From: Lanius collurio
Lineage: Eukaryota > Chordata > Aves > Passeriformes > Laniidae
Length of the DNA stretch: 64,000 nt
Assembly: GCA_020086605.1 (NCBI GenBank)
Contig: JACBWW010000002.1
Coordinates: 26,435,059 to 26,499,058, forward strand
Direction of reading: 5' to 3'
The notes beneath the pieces were generated by a model. It worked only from the letters and a program-made list of their open reading frames with translations. It was not told the DNA's origin and made no database searches. Shown in pieces: positions 54,421 through 64,000 of this stretch. How positions within the stretch are numbered: position 1 is the stretch's first letter; each line of letters starts with the position of its first letter. The position numbers were made by a program, and so were the translations under genes.

Positions 54421-54605
54421 TAGCCATGTCAGTTTGGACACAGCACTAGACTCAAACCAACAGCATCCCAAGAAATGAGAGAGGAGTTACACCATCTTGT
54501 TTCTGAAGGGTGAACATTGTGGTGTTGGTTTCTGGCAGTAATGTTTTATATATTCAATAAGCCTGATGCTGTAAGGTGTTGAATGCAGGTAAAACCTAAG
54601 CAAGG

Positions 54606-54753
54606 GAGCAGTAGTTATCCCTGGAGACAATCAAAGTCAAGTTGGACAGGGCTCTGAGTGACCTGATCTAGTTAAAAGTGTCCCTGCTAATTCCAGTGTG
54701 TTTATACTAGATGGCCTTAAAGATCTTTTCCAACCCAAACTATTCCATGATTC
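54606..54753 (+). mobile_element. CR1 LINE 3' end, 5'-truncated
   Basis: Landmarks of the CR1 3' end appear in order: ATCCCTGGAGACAATCAAAG, then a GGTTGGATGGGGCTCTGAG-like block, then CCTGATCTAGTTAAAAGTGT. These are followed by CTAGATGGCCTTAAAGATCT, CCAACCCAAACTATTCCATG and a single unit of the terminal repeat. Homology fades upstream of about 54,606. This is a dead plus-strand fragment without coding sequence. Confidence 0.92.
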
Positions 54754-57700
54754 CCAGTATGTTTACAACAAATCCTATCACATATCCTCAAAGTCAACTC
54801 TATAAGGAGGCAACTGACACATTGAGAGATCCCTCCATCATCACAGACTCAGGATGTGATATCTGGGGAAACAAAGACTCTATTGCTTGCATCTCCAACA
54901 TAACATAGTCTGTGACTGACAAGAGACCAAAAACTTCAGAGTTTTCAGACTATGCACCTACACAACACAAATGCACATGTAGGCTGCTTTCTTAAAAAGA
55001 TGAGTAATCCTTTTCCAAGGTTTTGCAGAGGTATCACAGTATTTATTTTTACCTGTCAAGTTATGAACAGAAATAAAAAGATTTACATTCTGAAAACTGA
55101 ACTCAATTTGCACTGTATTTGCCATGCAGAAATAGTAACTATAGGTTTTTTTCTGAATTACTATTGTTTTTAGGAACTAGAAATAATATACATGCTTCTG
55201 TGTATGAATACACAGAAGTAGAAAAGAAAAAGGGAAAAAAATAAAGCATACTTACAATGATAGTGATGAATTGCATACAGAAGGCATTAAAAATGGTAGA
55301 TCCTGAAGTGAGTGTGGGATATGCATAGTTAATAAATTTCCTAAATATGTTCCAAGTGTGGGAACTATTCTAACAGCCATCAGGTTTCATTTCCTATCTG
55401 TTTAATGCCAGATAAAAATACACATTTTGTTTTCCTCTCATCATAACTTATAATTCCCTTTGACTTATTGTCATTTCTAATTCAAACAGACATCAGTAGG
55501 TATCTTAGCTATTAAGAAATAAACTGCAGGTCGGTCTGGAGACAACTATTAATAATCTGCTTGTCCTACACCCACACTCACAAAGAACTTTCTTCATTAA
55601 TTTGATACCACGAAAGATAATGCCAATATGTATCTCGTCATCAGTTAAACAACCATCCAAAAATTCTATTCTAGGAAAATAGAAGAAAAAACAGTGGTAA
55701 AAAGACTAACCAGGATTTCAATACTAACCAAAATGGTTTGAGGGCTACACAATATGATATGCAGACTTTAAAAACATAAATAAACAAGAATAGTGTGGTT
55801 TGGAAAATAGATCTTTACTTTAAAAATCTTTTGTTTTATACAATAATACAACACAAAGTAGATAAAAGGGAACAAAAAAATTTGGGGGTTATTTTATTTT
55901 ACAATAAAAATAATTCTGAGTACACAAATAATTTGACTGAATTCTGAGTTTGCGCATGTTTGATTATTTCTGTTCTGAGCTTTTGATTTAATTAAAACTA
56001 GTGGCAGATGGAATATTTTCTCCAAATCTCTCTGCCAATTTTTTGTAGTTATGTAATAATATTTTCCCAATTTAAAAAATGCTTTCCCTTTTCTGTTTTC
56101 AAAACATCCAGATGAAAAACAGTATTCACTACAGAGAAGCAAAAAAAATTCCAAGATAAACTAAAGGCTGGCCAAGAAAGAAATACAGAAAAAAAAAAAA
56201 AATCTGGTTTAAGTGTGATAATATCTACCAGGCTGACAAATTCCAACTAATAATTTGATTAGCTATTGTAAGTGGTCTTTCATTCTGATATGAAAAAGAA
56301 ACGTTCCTCAGTGATTTGGAGCAGTGTCACAGTATCCTTGTCTCTGCAGCAAAACTGCACACAGTTCTGCTTGAAAGAATTATCAAAAAATCAATAACGT
56401 AGTGTGAACATTTTTTCCCAGAAAGCAAAAATATTTTAGAATGCTTTCTGGTTTGTCATAATAGATGAATTAGATGTAGTGCTTCCCTTTTCTTCTACTC
56501 TGTACTCTTTAAAATATTTATCTGAACAATATTCATCGAGATGTATCTATTTTAAGTTGCTTACCACTGCTGAAGCATAAATAATTTAAATAAGTCTAAA
56601 AAAACCTGCATATATCCACAGGAGTAGTAAATAGCAATAATAGTAAACAAGCCACCAAATCATTGACTTTGAAAGTGTTTGTTGGTTTAAGGAACTTTTA
56701 ACTTTTCATGGACATTAGATACAACACATTTTCTATTTACCTCTCTATTATATATCTCTTTGAGGTGACTGTAACTGTCTTTTATTGACCTTTACCATGT
56801 CTAATCACTGGCACAATTCCATAGCTATGAGCTGGCCTGAAGGTTGTGGAAGTTATTTGCTCCCAAAAGAGCAATCAGTTCATGACAGGGTCTTCCCCTT
56901 GAGCCGAAAACCTTGCATCCTGAATAATGGTCATACTCACTGCTGAAGAACATAAGCCATGATCTCATAATTGGGCTCTAAATTAAACAACCAAACTCTG
57001 AAAAGCACTCCTGCCATTATGCATGGAAACAGGCTTAATCAAATGGGTATGGATTTGCAGGATTGGTCTTCTGTCTTTGACCTGGGATAAGCCCCTCTGA
57101 GGGGCGACTGTGGGAAGAGAGACTAGAAACAAGAGCTCTCAATTTCAACTTAGGTGTGATCCAGCCATGGGGAGCTGGATCTCAAATCCCTGATGAGTGG
57201 GGGAGCCTAAGAATCTCAGAGGGAAGTCATGAGGTCCCACCCACACGGTTAGTGACATCTAAGTAATCTGAAGAGGAGAGTGACGTGTACCCCAAGCCTC
57301 TTTGTCTTACACACCCACTACATTCAGACGTGCAGATCACAACCTGCCCTGTCTCCAAATCAGGTGTTTAACCGTATAATAAAGAGAGCCAGAAAACTAA
57401 TGCATGAAGCAGCAGAGGAGGAAATCTAAAGAAGGGAATCCAGAAATTCATTACTCATATTTCCACTGTATAATGCATGAGACGGAGCTTATAAGGAATG
57501 TGGAATCCAGGCTTCAGCCACAAAAAAAAAAAATGGAAATCAACAGTAACATATACTAGAACAAACTTATTTAATTGATAAGGAACTCATAAAATATAGT
57601 AGCTCTTCAAGGCTTCTGACCCACGTGATTGCCCCATCTTTAATATTTTGGCTGAATATTTTAATAAAAAATGGATGTTATTCCTTAACTGAGGGGCACA

Positions 57701-60407
57701 GTTGAGTCAAGTCTGCTATTCATCCTGATTTTTATCATACTGCTCTATTATGGCTAGCACAAGATTTCTCTTGCAGAATTATTGCTGAGTTTTAACAGTG
57801 TTGGCAGTGGGAAGATACTCAGGAACAAAAAAACCTTCCTAACTCAGTAAAAAACAAGGTTAGTTTTGACAGATTTGTATTCAAAACTTTAACCAAATCC
57901 CTTAGACAATTACTGCTATATTACTCTGAGATATTTTATTGATACTAGTACATCATTTACCTGCTATTATTTCCTGCTGCCTTATTTTTCCTCCTTGTCT
58001 TATTCTTCTAGAATTACAAATACTGCCTTTTCTTCCAATTGCTGTGTTTATTTAATTCTGTTTATTTCCACACCATAGCTCAGTCAATTAAATGCTGTAT
58101 CTGGCTTTGCAAGATTGCTACCCAACTCCATGTTTTCAATCCCTTCGAGATTTCTGATGCTTAGCTCCAACTTTATTCATTGCAGTATGCAATGCACAAT
58201 ACAAACTGCTTATTTTTTCCATTCACTGTTAAATGCATCAGATGTTGCAGTCTCCTCCAGAGTTGAAATTTGCTCTAAAGTTAGGTTAGCTGATACCTGG
58301 AGGAGCTCTCCAGTGTAAATTAATCCTCTGTGGTAGTTCTGAGCCTACATTTACACCTTGCACCAAAACCAGCTCTAAACAAGCCTAGATCAATACCTGA
58401 GGCAGTGTCATCACACTTTGGATACCTGCATTTCATCTCAGTGTGTGTCCATATTCCTCCCCAGTGACCTCAGCAGAGTCTGTCTCACCCCCTTCATGAA
58501 CATGATCAGCAGAAGGAAGGGACAACTAACAAGAGGAAGGCTGGGTGCAGTGAAGTAACCACCTGCCCTCTTGGCTCTTGCTGGGAGCAGTAACAGCAGC
58601 CTTCAGACTCTTCAGACTGATGCCAACCAATAAGTGGTACTGGCAGTTCAAGAGCTGCTCTACAGTGAGGCAACTGAAGAGATGCAAGACCTGTCTACTC
58701 TCTGTTTCTTCAGTTTTTTTTAATTGGAAGAGATTATTTCCCCCCTTTTAATTACAACAGTGGAATTATATCAAATAATGAGCACTGAGAGCAAAAGAGT
58801 AAAATGGGAGAAGAATGTCTGAGACTGTTTAGTAAACCGAACAGCCCAGAAGCCACCATGACACATGATTCCTGGTTAGAAACCAAACCTACCACCTTGA
58901 AGGCAGCAAATGCTTACAGGCAGCAATACCCTGATATCTTTTCCAGTTATTCACCTTCCTTAAATTTTTCATACACATGGATGTTTTGCAATATTAGTGT
59001 TTTTTTCAGTCAATATTCAGAGCAGTGCTATTTGTCCTGCACTAATTATTTGCTCGGTATACATTTTTAAAAACACCACTGCATGTTAAATTTCCATTGG
59101 CTAAGTTGTTTCAAAGCAGTACCTCAAGAGATTAAGACAAAGACTAGGCAACCCCAAAAGTTAAATAATAAATGAACCTTTGTTTCCACAGAAAAAGATT
59201 TCAGAAACAAGTACCCTTTGAAAGAACATAATGCATATAAAAGAAAAGTAGTCTATTTTATGGTTAAGGAACTACAGCAGATTCCCATTTTTGCAGCTTA
59301 ATTAATAACAGACTTTATGTTTTTTTAAGAAATGTAAGGAATAGCAGTCATACTCTGTGGAAGTCACCTGTGTAATTATTTCTGGCATCTATTACATTTT
59401 CCATTATAACTTTCATATTCTCTCAAACCATTTTTCTTTGCTAAGGGCATCTTTCCTTTTCTAACTGGCTGCAATTTCACAGCAGGATGCATTTAGCAGA
59501 TGAGACTAATTTTATACTCTCTAAATTGTCATATTTATTTGGGGCACCATGAAGTGACCACTAGATACCTGGAACCTCATTCTCAATTACAATGTGTCCT
59601 ACATGGACTTAAAAATCTATTCCACTAAAGCTGGCAGCTAAATGACAACCACAATTAAGTGATATGTTTCAAACTGTATAATAGATATGAAGGAAATAGG
59701 TCCAGACAGGTCCAAATCTGAGGCACACATTAGAGGATGCTAATCATTTCATTATGAATAGAAATTATTGTAATAAAATATACCATGGGTTTTGTGATCA
59801 AAGCCACAGTGTAAATTATAGTGCAAATTAGTTCCCTAGTTCACTGTCACTCACAGGAAGCAGATTTTTTCGGACATTGGAGAGTCATGAGTCATTTACA
59901 TTACTGTTTGAATGCACACTGTTTAGATTGTTTAATTCTTTTATGAGATTTCAGTTTTGTTGTTTTGGGGTCCTATGTCCCTTGCATCTGGCAGAAAGTA
60001 CAGTTCTTTTCTTTCAGCCAAGATTCCCTACTCACCTTTCCATGCATTCATACTTGCACATCATCTCACTATGGATGTCCTTGTGAAATCAAGTTAATTC
60101 AGTGGGAGACCTTTACATTATCATGAAAGGTTGAAATGTTTCTTGTAATGAAAAGAGGTTGCCTTGCAAACACTCTGGAGACTTATGTTCATCTAATTGC
60201 CCTTGAGCATGAAAATGTGATACCTGAGGCAAAACCAACAGGCATTCTCTATAAAATCAAACACCATGACATAAAAAAATGCTTTTCATTTATTTATGCC
60301 ACTGACCGTGTCCAAACTTGGTGAATTTCACCTGCCTTGTACAACATATGCAAAGAAAGAGGACATGCAAACTTGAGTTATCAGGACAAGAAGTCTGATG
60401 AAGGTTA
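54754..60407. other. Gene-less AT-rich unique DNA
   Basis: No gene is recognised. A-runs lie near 56,190-56,203 and 57,523-57,534. The block at 57,060-57,400 is GC-richer and contains an AATAAA that could belong to a degraded LTR. Open frames are short, in unrelated phases and unlike known proteins. Confidence 0.65.
57060..57400 (+). mobile_element. Possible degraded LTR fragment
   Basis: A GC-richer stretch in AT-rich DNA ends with CCGTATAATAAAGAGAGCC. AATAAA at 57,378-57,383 sits near its end, as in many retroviral R regions. No TG start, clean CA end or target duplication can be found, so the boundaries are approximate and the identity is a guess from composition and the polyadenylation signal alone. 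Confidence 0.2.
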
Positions 60408-61096
60408 ATCATAAAATCATACAAGAGCCTGGGTCAGAATGGACCTTAAGTATCACCTAGTTCCAACTCCTTCTGCCATGACCAGAGACATCTTCCACTA
60501 GACCATGTTGCTCAAAGACCCATCAAACATGGTCTTGAATATTTCCAGGGATGGGGCACCCAGAACTTCTTTGGGCAACATAGTCCTATGCCTCACCATC
60601 CTCACAGTAAAGGATTTCTTTTTTTATGTCTAATCTAAACCTACTCTCTTTAAGTTTAGAGTCATTTCGCCTTGTCCTGTCACTACATGCCCTTCTAAAT
60701 TGTCCCACTCCAGCTTTCTTGCAGGCTCCCTTTAGATACTGGAAAATGCTAGAGGGTCCCAGATCCCTCTCTTATCCAGGATGAATAATCCCAACTCTCA
60801 GCCTGCATTCATAGGAAGGGTGTTCCAGATCTCTTACCAGCCTTGTGGCCCTCCTCTGGACTCACTCCCAGTTTATGGACCCCAGAACTGGATGCAGCGC
60901 TGCAGTTGGGGTCTCACAGGAGCAGAGCAGAGGAGCACAGTCCCCTCCTTCGCCCTGCTGGCCACACTGCTTTGGATGCAGCCCAGGATACAATTGGCTT
61001 TCTGGGCTGCAAGTGCCCATCAATGCTGACAGGTCATGTCCAGCCTCTCATCCACCAACACCCCTAAGCCCTTCTCCTGAAGGCTGCTCTCAATCA
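60408..61096 (-). mobile_element. CR1 LINE, 3' part with reverse-transcriptase ORF tail
   Basis: This is the largest repeat in the window, about 689 bp, read on the minus strand. The 3' end is at 60,408 with degraded terminal repeat units (ATCATAAAATCAT on the plus strand). Inward come the typical 3' blocks, such as GATGGGGCACCCAGAACTTC (plus strand). Beyond these the minus strand encodes the last part of CR1 ORF2, with recognisable peptides GVLVDERLD and LAAQKANCILGCIQ. The frame is broken by stops at 61,020-61,022 and 60,873-60,875 and by a shift just after the second stop, where the frame carrying RRATRLVRDLEHPSYE takes over. The copy is 5'-truncated near 61,096 and dead. Plus-strand open frames here (60,781-61,177) are antisense artefacts. 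Confidence 0.95.
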
Positions 61097-64000
61097 TTTA
61101 AAATCATGTTCACTGTACATATTTTGAGACCAATCATTCTCCTAGGTTCTCACTCTAAAACAGCAAAAAGAATTTGATCATTCTATTTTACCTTATTTTT
61201 CAAGTGAATAGGCATCAATGGGTTTTAATGGGTTTATGGATATACTGCGTTAGTTTGTGTGTGTATTTATGGAAGCTATGATTTTAACAGCTTCTCAAAA
61301 GTAAAAATCAGCCAATAATGGAAGAAGTCAATAGGTACTTCAGGCATAAAATCTTGCATTATTGTGTTACTGTTGCTATTATGTATCATTTACCAATACC
61401 TCTATTGAAAGCCTTTGTCCCAATTTAGGAAGGAAGAGAAGAATAAAATCAAGCACAATAATGACCAAGAGGAATATAATTTAAGATGGAAATGGAAATA
61501 AGGAATCATTATAAGCACTTCTGGAAATGCCTGAAGAAAAAAAAGGGAGACTGTACTGACTGCTGTGGAAGAGGAGAGCAAATGCTTAAGTCCTTGAATA
61601 AACACATTTGAGGGTCATCTGTAACCTTTACCACTCAGGTCAATGTGGATGTATAGCACTGACTAGATTTGTATGCTTGGAAAGGGATCAGTCCTCCTCC
61701 ACTTAAAATTGTCTGTGATAAAACCACTACCAACATCACAATTTGGAATTATTATGTTTTTTTAAGATTTAAGAATTGCAGGTTATTGATTCAATGTTAC
61801 TGTGACCTTGACTTTAGTCCTGTGTTTGTCTGTCTTTAATTAGCTGGATAAAATGCAGGATAGCATACAATAATGACTTGCTTAGATGTGTATTTACTTG
61901 TTCATCTTCTCAACAAATTCATACAAAACACATAGTTTAACCTATGAAATTGCACCAGACAGCACCAAGGCTGCATAGCCACATGTAAGAAATCTGCTAG
62001 CCACATGGCTGTTTCCACATCATGACACGAGTTCCTTACATTCCCTGGATTACTCAAGAAGTGAGTTGCGCTTATGGCATAAGAACATACTGGCAGAGGA
62101 CATTATACTTTTTAATTTAATTTAGACCTTTCTTTCTTGTACAATGGGTATGGAACTATTATACTTAGCATTCTGACAGTGAATTTTCTTGTTGAACACC
62201 AAGGAGTTTTAATGACTTACGCAGTGCTGTAGCTTTCACTGTGCCCGTCTCTACAAACAGAAGGAATATCACACACTCACAATGAGACAATTCCCTGCAG
62301 TTGTGATAATATGAAGCAGAACTGAAGAACATGCCAGCCAAGAAAAATGAATGCAAATGACTTCTCTAGAAATTTAGTTCCACAGATAACTCCTCTCTTT
62401 CCATCTTCCTGCATTTTGCCCTCTCTGTGCATGCTTCTTGCCATCAGTAAAGACCTGACAGACTTTGGCCGCTTTTTTTGGTGACAAGCCCTCAGTGGGG
62501 TGGTACCGAGTGCTCACTTCTATTGTGCAGAGCTATGCTTTAGTACCATTGGTCAGCACTTAGTTTAGAGGGAGGCAAATTATAATATAGTGATTCAGCA
62601 ATCTGTCATCACAGTAGTTTCAGAGTTAAGCTGCCTAGAAATCGTTATAGAAAATGCCAACTCATTAAGCCAGGAGACCCCATTCAAAGCACTTCAGGCA
62701 CAGCAAACAAGGGAAAAGAAAAAAACTAAAAAAATCACCACCGCACTTTACATTTTCTCCAAAAAGAAATTTTTTGTCCCTTATTTTAGGTGTATGACTT
62801 GTCTGAAAGTAAGTGTCATTAATTATTTCCCAGGAAAGAATGTTTTCCAAATAAAAATGGAAAGTGTCAGTTCTTCAATTATTAAATTTTTATCTCACTG
62901 CAAAGCAAGAATGAAGTAAGAGGCAAGGCAAAAAATCGTATATCATGCACCTGAAGAAAAGGCCATTTCCAAAACATCAGTAAAAATGTTGCACTGTATC
63001 TGCCAGAGAAAGCTTAGAAAAAATATAGGACTCATAAGAGAATTTTGTGATGCTTTTGGAATTGTGAGCAGATTAAGCAGCAGAACTACCTTGGTTTATA
63101 GGTATACATCCCATTAAATAGGAGCTCAACTACACACTAAAATTGAAATCCATAAATCCATACAATAAAATTTAATAATCAGCAACACCAAATGTTGCCA
63201 TTGTTCTCCAAGAAGTACCAAAAGAGATTAAAGACACATCAACACCTTTTCTTTTTTTCTAAGTTTTTTTCTAAGAGGTCTTTCTGATGGTTCTAGACAC
63301 ACTTCAAAAGTATTACGTATCACTAAGACTCATGCTTCATGCATCTCATAGCAGAGAGTGTGTTCACATGCACACGAACAATTTAATTCTATGGGTCAGC
63401 AACATGAATCCAGCTTTACACATACCTGGAGTACTCCCACATTTGCCTGAGCTGGTTTGTTAGTGAGAGGCCAAGTAGTGCATTTTTTAATTCACCCAGT
63501 TTTCACTTGCCATCAGGAAGCAACTAGTCAGCCTCGGCATGCATTTCACATGATTACAGTGATTGCTTTATTTTATAATTAAATGTCTCAGGGAAAACAT
63601 TGCCTTGCATTGCTCTTAAATCTATCAACGTGCAGATGAACTGGAGCTGTGGCACTGGGGTACATCTAGCAACGACAAACAAAGTCTTAGGAGAGGAAGA
63701 GCAACTGTTCTCCATAAGCACACGCTGCAAGATAGAAAATGTATCCTGACACAAAAAAAAAAAAAAAAAAAAGGCAGGGAAAACAGGGCACAAAAAGACT
63801 AAAGGGGCACTTCAAAAGCAAGAAGGTTATCCAAAAAATAGGATTTAGGGAAAAAAGTCATACAAGCTGCTGCATGCCAAAGATAAGAAAAAAAAATGCA
63901 CACCTGATGGATTTCTGAAGGAGTAAGTAGGGAAGGTCTAGCTGTCAGGAATACAAATATCAAAAGCAGGGGGCAAAAGACTTCTGACTCAGACGACAGC
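61097..64000. other. Gene-less AT-rich unique DNA
   Basis: I recognise no gene or transposon. There is a 20-A tract at 63,753-63,772, and the open frames are short and unlike known proteins. The sequence is cut by the window end at 64,000. Confidence 0.65.
63753..63772. repeat. Poly(A) tract, 20 A
   Basis: A run of 20 A lies between CTGACAC and GGCAGGG. This is a simple repeat with no recognised retrocopy upstream. Confidence 0.9.

Larger units (their letters stand above)
47062..54605. other. Gene-less AT-rich unique DNA
   Basis: I recognise no gene. The stretch holds a short (AT)n microsatellite at 48,211-48,225 and an A-run near 49,157-49,168. The GC-richer block at 53,930-54,420 is open in three frames at once without any motif. 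Several pyrimidine-rich tracts ending in CAG (for example at 52,716) look like splice acceptors but lead into nothing that resembles an exon. Confidence 0.65.

Noticed and set aside
60781..61177. Three overlapping plus-strand open frames
   Set aside because: They are antisense to the CR1 ORF2 tail on the minus strand.
1..64000. CRISPR array, tRNA, rRNA, operon or defence or biosynthetic cluster
   Set aside because: I saw no regularly spaced direct repeats, no cloverleaf or rRNA landmarks and no consecutive long same-strand reading frames. The CR1 and LTR content shows vertebrate, avian-type DNA.

Overview
The window looks like non-coding DNA from a bird genome, either intergenic or inside a large intron. 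It is AT-rich by eye, and open frames are short and scattered over all six frames. I see no rRNA, tRNA, CRISPR array, operon or prokaryotic gene. The clade call rests on four fragments of CR1, the dominant LINE of birds and reptiles, and on two LTRs whose layout fits avian endogenous retroviruses. I lean towards a songbird because the long LTR resembles passerine ERVL-type LTRs from memory; this is inference.

Layout. 1-5.9 kb: unique AT-rich DNA with a 20-T tract. 5,919-6,927: a complete solo LTR of 1,009 bp, minus strand, with matching 8-bp ends and an imperfect 5-bp target duplication. 6.9-24 kb: unique DNA with a CR1 3' end (14,758-14,945), a perfect 12-bp hairpin (11,414-11,441) and a pair of inverted octamer (POU/Oct) motifs (20,615-20,640). 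24-31 kb: a CR1 tail (24,030-24,145) and an unusual 45-A tract followed by (CA)n. 31-46.8 kb: unique DNA holding one unrecognised exon-like segment (31,504-31,802), a GC-richer block at 36.6-37.3 kb and a 23-bp tandem duplication. 46,775-47,061: a second solo LTR of only 287 bp, plus strand, with an imperfect 6-bp target duplication. 47-60.4 kb: unique DNA with a CR1 3' end (54,606-54,753) and two unexplained GC-richer blocks. 60,408-61,096: the largest CR1 copy, minus strand, keeping a broken tail of the reverse-transcriptase ORF. The rest is unique AT-rich DNA.

No set of genes works together here, and I found no convincing undescribed system. The observations that stand out are the two complete solo LTRs with recoverable boundaries, the paired octamer sites, the short-loop hairpin, the exon-like segment and the 45-A tract. 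Any conserved enhancer or lncRNA exon would need alignment or RNA data to see.
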